Shown: one piece after another, positions 1-9,300 of the stretch
Layout: each line of letters opens with the position of its first letter
How positions within the stretch are numbered: position 1 is the first letter of the stretch
NCBI RefSeq assembly: GCF_000143765.1
Contig: NZ_GL379771.1
Location: forward strand, 558,001-622,000
Source of the DNA: Sphingobacterium spiritivorum ATCC 33861
GTDB taxonomy: Bacteria; Bacteroidota; Bacteroidia; Sphingobacteriales; Sphingobacteriaceae
Length of the DNA stretch: 64,000 nt
Direction: 5' to 3'
Made by a program: the position numbers and the translations under genes
The notes under the pieces: generated by a model
The model's input: the letters and a program-made list of their open reading frames with translations, nothing else
Databases searched by the model: none
Told to the model about the DNA's origin: nothing

Positions 1-2
1 GT

Positions 3-71
3 AGAAGAACATTTGTAGATATGTTGTTATATATTCCTAAAGGAGAGACTGCCCTAAAAATTGTAAGATAA
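3..71 (+). CDS. Possible C-terminal end of a gene entering from the left
   Basis: An open frame of 22 codons enters from the left edge and ends in TAA at 69-71. Its last residues include the run LLYIPKGETALKIVR, which reads like a normal protein tail. No family can be assigned from so short a stretch. The remaining 175 bases before the next gene hold only an inverted repeat. It could also be a chance open frame. Confidence 0.3.
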   Translation, partial: RRTFVDMLLYIPKGETALKIVR

Positions 72-135
72 ATGGTTTTATAGCCTCAGTATAAAACTGC
101 AAAAGATTGTGTTTTATCAGGACAAATGACAGAAA

Positions 136-203
136 GAAGAAGCACAGGATACTGCTAAGATTTTCAGGACTATACGCTCCTTTCAGATCTCCCCTGCTTC
201 TTC
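136..203. repeat. Inverted repeat, 9-bp arms, 50-nt loop
   Basis: GAAGAAGCA at 136-144 is perfectly complementary to TGCTTCTTC at 195-203. It lies between the partial gene at the left edge and the convergent LytTR regulator gene. The loop is too long for a classic terminator and no T tract follows. It may be a weak 3'-end structure, or chance. Confidence 0.25.
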
Positions 204-246
204 CCGAAATTGGATTGGATTTGACTTAAGCTATGATGAATTTATT

Positions 247-993
247 TTACAAAATATTCTCCAGATATTTCAGTACTTCTTCCTTTTTACGGCTAGACAC
301 TGGTATCTGTTGATTATTTTGCATCTGCAAAAATCCTTCTCTGTAATATTTGATCACATAGTGAAAATTGACCAGGTAGGACTGGTGACAACGGAGAAAT
401 CCAAATGGCACCAATATTCCTTCATACTCAATCAGTCCTTTTGAGACCAGGATTTCGCGCTTATCCTTCAGGAAAAAAGTGGTATAACCCTTATCACTTT
501 TGCAATACATAATATCTTCAATAGGTACGACTTCTATATATTCCACACTTTTTAGTGCGATACGTTTTGTACTCGCTACGCCCTGATTTGTATAATGATG
601 TCTTGCAATTTCCAGTTGCTGCCGATCGAAATGTTCCTGTGTACGGTGATGATAACATCTATCCAGAATTTCTTCCAAAGCAATCTCATCTATAGGTTTG
701 AGCAGATAACCAAAGGCTCCCATATTAAGCGCCTGTATAGCATACTGATCATAAGCGGTCAGGAATACCACCTGAAAATTTTCATTTCCAATTTCATCAA
801 ACAACTGAAAGCTGTCTCCGTCTTTCAGTCGGATATCCGCCAGAATGAGGTCAGGTTTAAGTTCAGGTATCTCTTTGGCTGCTTTGGAAACTTCCGCAGA
901 AGTTCCTACTACCTGTACATAGGAGATGTTCCGAACAACTTTCAAAAGATGTTGCAGAATTCGTGTTTCGTCTTCAAGAATATAAAGCTTCAT
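247..993 (-). CDS. LytTR-family response regulator
   Basis: This 248-residue cytoplasmic regulator takes phosphate from a sensor kinase and binds DNA. The receiver domain covers about residues 1-120, with the acidic pocket ED at 7-8, phosphoacceptor Asp53 in LADIRL, and the conserved Lys in LLKPID. A LytTR DNA-binding domain fills about 145-248 (the stretch around VEYIEVVPIEDIMYCKSDKGY is typical). Length is normal for the AlgR/LytR/AgrA type. It lies 20 bases after the histidine kinase gene on the same strand, so the two form a two-gene operon and very probably a cognate pair. The target genes are not evident; the three envelope genes transcribed away from the kinase are candidates only by position. 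Confidence 0.93.
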   Translation of the reverse strand: MKLYILEDETRILQHLLKVVRNISYVQVVGTSAEVSKAAKEIPELKPDLILADIRLKDGDSFQLFDEIGNENFQVVFLTAYDQYAIQALNMGAFGYLLKPIDEIALEEILDRCYHHRTQEHFDRQQLEIARHHYTNQGVASTKRIALKSVEYIEVVPIEDIMYCKSDKGYTTFFLKDKREILVSKGLIEYEGILVPFGFLRCHQSYLVNFHYVIKYYREGFLQMQNNQQIPVSSRKKEEVLKYLENIL

Positions 994-1013
994 ATATTTT
1001 TAATTTTTTCAGG

Positions 1014-2927
1014 TTAATCTTTCATTTCAGGAATCACAATATGTACTACTACTCCATTTTCTCCAAATTGTTTTTTATCCTGTGTTTCAAATTTTGCTTC
1101 CTCTCCTTTGGATTTAAAGAGCACTTCTAATCTTTCTTTAAGGATAATGCTAGCAAGAGACTGTTTTTTATGCTCACTTTTTCCTTTTTCAGTAAATCCG
1201 GTACCGTTATCATCCACACTAATCTGCATCTGCTGATTTCTCACACTAAAGGATAACTTTAACAAGCCTTTGTACGGAATATTTCTGAAACCATGTTCTA
1301 TTGCATTTTCAACAAACGGCTGGATCAGCATTGGCGGAATAAATGTATTTTCTGCAGAAGTGTCTTCATCAACACTGATCTCGTAGTCGAAAAGCCCGAC
1401 AAATCTCATTTGCTGCAGTTCAAGATAATTCCGAAGCGATGTGATTTCCTCTTCCAGACTAATGAAGTCTTGTCTGTTTTGTTCCAGTACATTGCGGAGC
1501 AATCTTGAAAAAGCCGTCAGGTAACGTACCGATTCCTTGCTGTCTCCGGTGGCAATGAGACTCTGTAAATTGGCAATGGCATTGAAAATAAAATGAGGGT
1601 TAAGCTGTACCTGAAGTAGCTTTTGTTCAATATTCAATCGCTGATTTTCTGATTGCAAAAGTTTGTTTTTTTCTTTCAGGCGATACTGGCGCTGGATAAT
1701 ATACAGGAATGACAATATACCGATGAACACAAGAGATGCCAGTACAAGCGTCCATCGTTGCTGTTGAATGATCTTTTCATTCAGCACATTCCGGTTACTG
1801 AGCTCGGCGATATTACGGTCCTTTTTTTCCGCTTCGTACTTCTCATGTATTTCTGCAACTTTTACAGCATCAATCTCTTTCAGGTTACTCAATTCCAGAT
1901 CATAGGCCTGTTCAGCCACTTCCAGTGCCTCTACGTGAGCTCCTATCATCTTATATGCATTGATGAGTCCGCGGTAATAAACCGGTTTTTGTTTTCCGGA
2001 AGGGTTCTTTTTAGCAAAAGCAATCGCTTCTTTATAATAATAGATTGCCGAATCCGGCTGTCTGTTATATATAAAACTGGTAGCCAGGTTATTATAAGCA
2101 ATATCATTCAGATTATTAGTCTTCTTCAGGTAATTAAAATAAGTCCGGCTACTGGCAAGTGCTTTATCGTATTTCATCTGGCGTACATATACCTGGGCTT
2201 CATTGTCATATGTGCGTGCTATAGCAAGGCTATCGTGTATACTTTTTGCGAGCTTACGGGCCTTGTTATTATACAGTTTCATTTTTTCGAAATCTCCCAA
2301 GCCGGAGGCCAGCAGAAATGAAATATCATAATAGCGCTGTTCAATTACAGGATGTGATTTATACGGATGCTTTTCATAATAACGTTCCGCATAACCCAAA
2401 GATTCCTTTTCATTATCATTCTGAAAATAAGCCTTAGCTAACAGATCATAAAAACGGTATATAAAACGACTGTGTTGACGCTCCGAGGCTTCCAGTGCAT
2501 TAAGGATCTTCTTCATAACAGATGCACTCACAGTCACACCATTATTGATTGTATAATCCAGAATATTGACTTTTTTCAATAATTCAATATCATCATCTGT
2601 ACTTTTCCCGGTCATCTTCTCATATTCCATCAATGCACTGTCCCGCAGCTTATCCTGCATATACATTCTCGCCTTGAAATAATGGTAGAACGGATTATTC
2701 GCCGTATCTGCACTGTGATTCAGCAGGTCGTATTCACGCTTAACCACTTTTTTATATTCTAGTGAGGATAATGTATCCATCGCAATAATCAGAGACAGAT
2801 AATCTTTTTGAGGAATAGCATTCGCTATTACCTTTTCATCCTGCCTACTTTCTTCTTTTTGCCTGCAAGAAAAGACAAACAGTAAAGATAAAATCAGAAA
2901 AATAAAATATGCTTTTCTTGCAATCAT
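1014..2927 (-). CDS. TPR-containing LytS/YehU-type sensor histidine kinase
   Basis: The 637-residue membrane sensor kinase is the partner of the LytTR regulator just downstream. The N-terminus carries a lipoprotein-like signal (LFVFS followed by Cys21). Residues 30-370 are helical repeats of TPR type, which in this architecture sit in the periplasm. One membrane helix follows (about 393-412, WTLVLASLVFIGILSFLYII), then a short coiled coil. The kinase is of the His_kinase type: the H box QLNPHFIFNAI has His445 as the phosphorylation site, and the ATPase shows the N box PFVENAIEHGF and a G box DDNGTGF. The signal sensed is unknown; TPRs suggest a protein or peptide ligand. The ATG start sits immediately before the signal peptide. 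Confidence 0.92.
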   Translation of the reverse strand: MIARKAYFIFLILSLLFVFSCRQKEESRQDEKVIANAIPQKDYLSLIIAMDTLSSLEYKKVVKREYDLLNHSADTANNPFYHYFKARMYMQDKLRDSALMEYEKMTGKSTDDDIELLKKVNILDYTINNGVTVSASVMKKILNALEASERQHSRFIYRFYDLLAKAYFQNDNEKESLGYAERYYEKHPYKSHPVIEQRYYDISFLLASGLGDFEKMKLYNNKARKLAKSIHDSLAIARTYDNEAQVYVRQMKYDKALASSRTYFNYLKKTNNLNDIAYNNLATSFIYNRQPDSAIYYYKEAIAFAKKNPSGKQKPVYYRGLINAYKMIGAHVEALEVAEQAYDLELSNLKEIDAVKVAEIHEKYEAEKKDRNIAELSNRNVLNEKIIQQQRWTLVLASLVFIGILSFLYIIQRQYRLKEKNKLLQSENQRLNIEQKLLQVQLNPHFIFNAIANLQSLIATGDSKESVRYLTAFSRLLRNVLEQNRQDFISLEEEITSLRNYLELQQMRFVGLFDYEISVDEDTSAENTFIPPMLIQPFVENAIEHGFRNIPYKGLLKLSFSVRNQQMQISVDDNGTGFTEKGKSEHKKQSLASIILKERLEVLFKSKGEEAKFETQDKKQFGENGVVVHIVIPEMKD

Positions 2928-3168
2928 AAGTAATACGTTATAACTAAGCTAAAAACAACTGTATTCAGATTATTTAGCTTTCTGTACCGAATTTATATGG
3001 AATTGATTTAAAAGTAAAAATAGAAAACTTCCGAAAGAATAACAGGTAAATATTTGAAGGCTTTCGCCTTATATACGTGCGAAATACTATCATATTTGCA
3101 TATCCATCAAATAAAGGACAGATTATAACAGATATAGACCCGAAGGCAACAGATATGGATTGGTCCAT

Positions 3169-3197
3169 TTTTCATCATAGAAGCGGCTTTATATTTG
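3169..3197 (+). promoter_or_regulatory. Candidate Bacteroidota-type promoter of the TPR gene
   Basis: TATATTTG at 3190-3197 matches the Bacteroidota minus-7 consensus TAnnTTTG exactly. A T-run at 3168-3172 stands about 17 bases upstream, where the minus-33 element is expected. Transcription would begin near 3202, just before the ATG at 3213. This also argues against the in-frame TTG at 3195 as the start. Confidence 0.4.
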
Positions 3198-3212
3198 TTT
3201 ATCATGTATTAT

Positions 3213-4502
3213 ATGAAATTGATTCTTACCTATATACTTATGATGACGCTGTCATCTGTCTTTGCACAATACAGCAAGGAAGACAGTATACGTATGGAGG
3301 CTCTGGAAACTCAAATAGAAAACGCATCCCAACAACAGGATAATGTTTTAAAAGCCCGTTTGTATGAGGAACTGTTACAGATCGCTCCAAAAAACGGCAG
3401 ATATCTCAACAATGCAGGGGCTACATATTTCTACCTTAAAGATTATCAGAAAGCAAAAGAAAAATTCAGAATGGCAGTTTTATACGCTCCGGAAAAGCAA
3501 GCGCTGTATTTCACAAATCTGAGTGCTGCTTTCGCGAAGATTGAAGACTGGGAAAGAGCTTACGACTACGCCCGGCGGGCTCTGGAAACAGAAGAGACAG
3601 ATCTCACACTCTTCAATGCAGCTTCTCATGCAAATAATGCCGGAAAAGCAAATGCCTGTATTCAGATATTAGACAATGCACGTATTCCTTTGCCGGCAGA
3701 TGTGCAAAGTCTGTATGCCAGAAGTTATATGACTCTTGGAGATCCGACTAAAGCTATTGAACACTATGAATTATTCTTCAGATCGTATGATATAACTACA
3801 GCAGTTGCTAAGGATATCAATATGGATGACGAGCGCAGCAATCTGTATCAATCTTATTTGTACGAAATTTCCCTGAAAGCATATAAAAATATCCCTATGG
3901 ATCCTGACTGGCAACGCATGACAGATCTGTATATCACACTCATGAATACAGCGCACAAGAGAGAAATAACATGGACCGGCACATTAAATCGTATGAATGA
4001 AATATTACCGCTGCGACCTGCGTACAAAAAGAATTTTGAGTCGCTGATCTATGCATACCCCGGTTTGAGTGAGGAGGAAAAAATATGTGGAAAATATATG
4101 CTGAAGGATAAAGTTCAGGCAGAAGCGATGGCACAAAATTGGATGCGTAACAATCCAAAAACACAGGATTACGCACAAAATCAAAGAATAAGAAGAATAA
4201 TATTCTATCTTGCTCTGGATGAATATCTAAGCCAATGGAACAAGTCCAAACAGCATAACAGATCTTTACTCGCAGAGTTGACAGCGTTATTTTCAAGCAT
4301 ATTTGATGCAGAAAAGCTCCACACAGATACAGCACATCTGCTTCAGGACGATTTCCTGACGCTTACATTTCAGGAAATTGCAAAAAAACTCAAACAAACA
4401 TTTGCGAACCGAAAAGATGCTTTACCCTTAATAAAAGGATTTATAAATGCGCTACCTGACAGTCAGGCCAAGACGGAGATGATCAGAGAAATACCTAAAT
4501 AA
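3213..4502 (+). CDS. Secreted TPR-repeat protein
   Basis: Product is 429 residues from the ATG at 3213, which opens a signal peptide (MKLILTYILMMTLSSVFAQ). In-frame starts further up (TTG 3195, ATG 3204) would put extra residues before it and overlap the likely promoter. Helical pairs typical of TPRs cover about residues 45-190, for example GRYLNNAGATYFYLKDYQKA. The rest is helix-rich and not recognised. It is probably a periplasmic or envelope scaffold. The next gene begins 11 bases after the stop, so the two are probably co-transcribed. No enzyme motif was seen. Confidence 0.75.
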   Translation: MKLILTYILMMTLSSVFAQYSKEDSIRMEALETQIENASQQQDNVLKARLYEELLQIAPKNGRYLNNAGATYFYLKDYQKAKEKFRMAVLYAPEKQALYFTNLSAAFAKIEDWERAYDYARRALETEETDLTLFNAASHANNAGKANACIQILDNARIPLPADVQSLYARSYMTLGDPTKAIEHYELFFRSYDITTAVAKDINMDDERSNLYQSYLYEISLKAYKNIPMDPDWQRMTDLYITLMNTAHKREITWTGTLNRMNEILPLRPAYKKNFESLIYAYPGLSEEEKICGKYMLKDKVQAEAMAQNWMRNNPKTQDYAQNQRIRRIIFYLALDEYLSQWNKSKQHNRSLLAELTALFSSIFDAEKLHTDTAHLLQDDFLTLTFQEIAKKLKQTFANRKDALPLIKGFINALPDSQAKTEMIREIPK

Positions 4503-4512
4503 AAAGAGTACT

Positions 4513-5415
4513 ATGGAACAACAGAAACCTATATTATCATATAAGAACCATCATAAACAAAGGATTGTGATGGTCATAGTCCTGATGATACTGGCAGGCG
4601 CCTCTGCCGGTTATTTTTTCTATAGTAAAAACGTCAGGAAGCCTTTGGCAGCAGTAAAAAAGGAAAAAACTGACAGTTTAAAGAGGGACATATTGTTATC
4701 TGACAGTACTAAAAAAGAGATTATCAGACAAAATCCTCCGCCTTCAGAAATTGAAGAAGTACCGACAGCCTACAGTGAACGCTACGTTATCCAACCGGTA
4801 ACAGTTAACGGACGTCCTTTCAGATTCGGTGATAAAGTCTTTGTAAATGATGAACGCTCAGATGCTGAAAAATCTTTTGTCCACCTTAGGACATCTTCAG
4901 GTTCTTTTTCCGCTACAGCATTGCTCATAAATAGCGAAATACTTGTTTCGGAATCTCAATATGAAGAATACAGACAGTATTTCTCTCTTTCACCATTTAG
5001 TGAGCTCGATCTGAAAACTAAAAAGCTGTTGCTTTCCGAAACTTACAGCAACGGAACCACCTATAACATTACGCAAAATGCGGAAAGAGCCAGATCTACC
5101 ATTTGCTTTGGTGATTTCGATACTGACGGCAAAAAGGATGTCGCCATTATTACGGATAACAATGAAATGCAAAAAAGCAGACTGCTTATTATTTGTACCA
5201 ATACAGCGACGCAGGAAAAATATCTGGCATTCTCTGAGAATTATTCCGATAAAATGAAGGTCAATTCTTTCAAAAAAGGAGCAAAAGTTATTATGAATAC
5301 AGCAAGTCTTACACCGGCTCCTGTAGATGGAATTATTCTTCAGGCTGAAGATGTAAAACTGGCTATTATGTACGATTTGCAATTACAAAAATTCAAAACC
5401 TATTATCAGGAATAG
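4513..5415 (+). CDS. Membrane-anchored protein of unknown function with an Asp-rich loop
   Basis: This 300-residue protein has a single N-terminal membrane helix (about 17-37, RIVMVIVLMILAGASAGYFF), so the bulk is periplasmic. A charged linker is followed by a mainly beta region. Residues around 200-212 read GDFDTDGKKDVAI, a calcium-loop pattern DxDxDGxxD of the kind found in FG-GAP and dockerin-like repeats. I do not recognise the family. It follows the TPR protein by 11 bases and precedes a lipoprotein gene, so it probably belongs to one envelope cluster. The calcium-binding idea is inference from the motif alone. Confidence 0.65.
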   Translation: MEQQKPILSYKNHHKQRIVMVIVLMILAGASAGYFFYSKNVRKPLAAVKKEKTDSLKRDILLSDSTKKEIIRQNPPPSEIEEVPTAYSERYVIQPVTVNGRPFRFGDKVFVNDERSDAEKSFVHLRTSSGSFSATALLINSEILVSESQYEEYRQYFSLSPFSELDLKTKKLLLSETYSNGTTYNITQNAERARSTICFGDFDTDGKKDVAIITDNNEMQKSRLLIICTNTATQEKYLAFSENYSDKMKVNSFKKGAKVIMNTASLTPAPVDGIILQAEDVKLAIMYDLQLQKFKTYYQE

Positions 5416-5450
5416 CATAAAACAGCAATTGAAAGCAGTAAATTTACAAC

Positions 5451-5472
5451 CGTAGCATCTTTTTTTGCTACG
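5451..5472 (+). other. Hairpin between two plus-strand genes
   Basis: CGTAGCA at 5451-5457 pairs with TGCTACG at 5466-5472 around an eight-base loop made mostly of T. No T tract follows the stem, so it is not a classic terminator; it may protect the mRNA end or lower read-through into the lipoprotein gene. Confidence 0.3.
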
Positions 5473-5503
5473 ATGAGCTTACATATTCACACATAAAAAC
5501 GAG

Positions 5504-6334
5504 ATGAACAAAAAGCGCCTGTTATGTATTGTGTCTGCATTGACTTTTGTCTTGCTAACCTCCTGTATCTCCAGATTAAGCAGACCGGAGATCACAGGAA
5601 AAGTGATGGATTACGATAACAATCCCATCCCTGACTGTAATGTGGGAGAAGTCGTGACAGATAGTCTGGGAAACTTTATTCTGCCTGAGCGAAGATACAA
5701 TGCCTTTCTTCTTACTGAAATGTTTTACATGGAAGCTCCGCCTCTGCGCGTAGGTGAGGTCATAGAAAAAGCCGGATATGAATCTGATGCGATTGAAATG
5801 TTCAGCACATTTGGCGGCGGCAGAAGCAAAGGTGCTAAAATGGAGATAGGAAATATTTATCTGAGGAAAAAGGATGAAAAGATTAATATACCCAAAATAC
5901 TACAGGGAGAATGGTTGCTAAGTGCAAACAAGCAGCTGGACACCTTGTACCTGGTCCATTCTAAACTGAGAGAGTCGTATACAACCTCCAAATTTCAAAA
6001 CTTTTACAGCTTGTATGAGCAATATACAGATAATTACCTGCGTAGTTTCGGCCCTGATAGTTTACCTGAAGGGATAATCCGTAAATTCAATTATCTGGAT
6101 TTCCATAATGACCGGAAAATCAGGCTTACAAAGATCATTCAATATGGACATAAAGATGGGAGATCAACAATAGGCGAGAAAAATAGCCCTAATGATACGC
6201 TGCAATTTTCAGGCACGTGGAACATTGTCAATGATACCACTTTACGCTTCATAACAGATGATAAAGAATTGAACAGTACTTATCAGATACTTCAATCGGA
6301 CCTGTCATTTTTCCAACTTAAAAAATCAAAATAA
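5504..6334 (+). CDS. Lipoprotein with a CarboxypepD-like beta-sandwich domain
   Basis: The 276-residue product has a lipoprotein signal with Cys21 (FVLLTSC). Residues about 28-110 resemble the carboxypeptidase regulatory-like fold: ITGKVMDYDNNPIPDCNV followed by the DSLGNFIL turn typical of these domains. The C-terminal half (about 130-276) has the look of a lipocalin-like or META-type barrel, judged only from short beta-rich segments such as LQGEWLLS and LQFSGTWNIV. No catalytic motif is seen. It stands convergent to the HTCS gene with an eight-base gap. Function is unknown; the location is an outer or inner membrane surface. Confidence 0.65.
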   Translation: MNKKRLLCIVSALTFVLLTSCISRLSRPEITGKVMDYDNNPIPDCNVGEVVTDSLGNFILPERRYNAFLLTEMFYMEAPPLRVGEVIEKAGYESDAIEMFSTFGGGRSKGAKMEIGNIYLRKKDEKINIPKILQGEWLLSANKQLDTLYLVHSKLRESYTTSKFQNFYSLYEQYTDNYLRSFGPDSLPEGIIRKFNYLDFHNDRKIRLTKIIQYGHKDGRSTIGEKNSPNDTLQFSGTWNIVNDTTLRFITDDKELNSTYQILQSDLSFFQLKKSK

Positions 6335-6342
6335 GGACTGTT

Positions 6343-9300
6343 TTATGATCCGGAATCTTCTGAACCATTTGTAGCAATATATATACTTGGTGTCATGCCA
6401 TAGTGTTTATGAAAATCGCGCGAAAAGTTGGACTGTATGCTGTAACCAACCATGGCCGCTATCTGACTGATGTTATATTCTTTTTGCAGAAGCAACTCAG
6501 CCGCTCTTTTTAATCTGGATATATTGATCAGTTCATTAGGCGTAAGATCAGAAAGTCCCTTAATCTTGCGATATAAAGTAGGACGGCTCATATTCATCAA
6601 TTTAGCCAATTCTTCTACATTAAGATCAATATCCGAGATATTGTCGTAAATAACCGTATTGAGCTGACTGATAAAGTCTTTATCTCTGGCGGAAACGTTG
6701 ATTTCAGTTAATTTTGAGGTTGGGGAATTTGTAAAATATGCTCTGATAATCATTCGGTTTTTTAGCGTATTACGTATTTGCACAAGCAAATACTCCATTG
6801 AAAATGGTTTTTCAATATAGGCATCTGCTCCGGTCTTTATTCCTTCTATTTTTGCATCCAATGCATTTTTAGCTGTCAGAAAGATCACCGGAATATGGCT
6901 GTAAAGAATATCTGATTTAATCCGCTTACACAACGCCAAACCATCCATGACAGGCATCATAATATCAGTCAGAACCAGCTGTACATTATTACTGTCGAGA
7001 ATATCAAGAGCCTCAGCCCCGTTAGTGGCTCTCAGAATTGTATAACTGACTTTTAATTCCTTATTCAGGTACGCCAGTATTTCCTTATTGTCTTCTACAA
7101 GCAGAATAACCGGCTTATCTGTATCCTCATAGCTATCCTGGTCATCTGAAGTACTGTATTCCTGTTCTGTAACTTCATCATCGAGAGCTTCTATATCCAG
7201 AGACTGATCTTGTAAAATAGGGCAGGAAAGCAAAAACAGGTTTCGGTCTTCCTCCGTATAGACCAGTGACAACACACCCTTATGTAATTCAACCAATGAT
7301 CGGGAAAGCGGTAGTCCTATACCCGTACCTGTATCCTTTTCTGTATCATTGATTCTGTAGAAAGGTTCAAATATTTTTTCCTTTTTATCTGGCGGAATGA
7401 TCTTTCCATCGTTTCTGAACTCAATGTTAAACATGATATCATCACTGTTGAAAGGCAGAAGTTTTACCTCCACTTCATTGTCAGCATATTTGATTGCATT
7501 ATGAATCAAATTCGTAAGTATTTTTCTAAATGCTTCTTCATCCACATAAGCCGTCAGACTTATCCGCGGTAAAGAAAGGTCATACTGTAATGATTTGTCC
7601 TTTGCCAGATAATTCAGATCTTTAAATACTTCGGATAATAATGCATTTATATCCGTTTTGGTAAAAGTAAGGCTCATATTATTGTTTTCTGCTTTTCTAA
7701 AGTCCAGTAACTGATTGGTCAGACGGATTAGGCGTAATGTGTTTTTTTCGATCAGATTCAAGTCCCTGACAGTCTCCTTATCTACATTTTTTTGTGTGCG
7801 TATGATCTTTTCCAGTGGCATCCGTATCAATGTAAGCGGTGTCCGGATCTCATGTGCAAGATTGGTAAAAAACTCCAGTTTCAGGTTATAAATCTCCTGT
7901 TCTTTTCTCCGCTCATATACATCCATTTTACGTGTATTATTCGCTTTGATCCATAGAAAATAATATCTAAGAACCAGCCAAATAATAGTTCCCAGGGTCA
8001 ATATATACAGCAAATATGCCCAGACTGAAAACCACCAGGGAGGAGAAACAACGATTCGCAATTCTTTTACCTCGTCATTCCACACTCCATTATTATTGGC
8101 GCCTGTGAACTTAAATGTATACGAACCCGGAGGTAATTTATTATAATAAATCTTTTGATTACCGGTCATCTCCGTCCAACCCTTGTCGTATCCCTCCATT
8201 ATATACCGGTATGCATTGCTTTCGGGAGATACATAGCTCAATGCAGCGATATTAAAATTCAGATTGGAATGATCATAGGTGAGTCTGATTTCTCCTGACA
8301 TGGAGATAGATTGTCTCAGAAATCCATCTGCTCTGACGGGAACATCCGCATTGTTGATTTGTATATTGCTAATCAATATCGGAGGTACAAAATGGTTTTT
8401 AATGGATCTGGCCGGATTAAAACTTACCATTCCTTTTATTGTTCCAAAATACAATGTTCCGTCTGTATCTTTGAATGCAGAATTGTAATTGAACTGTTCT
8501 GTTGGAAGACCATCTCTGGCTGTATAAATTACACTTTTTGAGTTATGATCCTCCAGTCTGACCAGTCCTTTTCCCGTAGATATCCATATCGTATTATTAT
8601 CATCTTCCAAAGCTTTGAATACCTGATTGGAAGACAAACCTGCCTCAGACGAATAATTGGTAAAATGACCATTTCTGTTATATTTTGAAAGTCCGCCTTC
8701 TGTACAGAGCCAGATATTCTTTTTACTGTCCTCCAATAACCCGTTTACATAGTTGTTGATTAATGTATTCGGTTTTCCCGGCTCACTATACAGCTGTTTT
8801 ACAGCGCCGGATCTCCGGTTATAAATCAACACACCACTTCCATACGTATTGATCCACAGCAGTCCGTCTGCATCTTCATGAATACCTTGTATCCACGCCG
8901 GCTTGACAGGCAGAAGTTTAAATCCATTCCTATTTTTATCATAGGCATATAATGCACGATCTGTCCCCAGTAACATCGTATTATCTCTTGTCCTGTATAG
9001 ACAGACAACGAACTTACTTTGCAGGGCACCCTCTCCGATCTCATTATAGTGGCGCCTGAGTTTTCCGGTTTTTACATCTAATATATCAAGCCCGTGCGAT
9101 GTAGAGCCTACCCACAATTCATCCTCTATGATCGCCAGACCATGAATATTGTTGAGCGTGATGCTTCCGGGCTTTCCATCCGCAATAAAATGCTGAATGA
9201 GTCCGGATTTGGAATCGATTTTATTTAGTCCGCCATCTTCTGTACCAATCCAGAAATTGCCATACTTATCTTTAATAATCTCATGTACAATATTCCCTGA

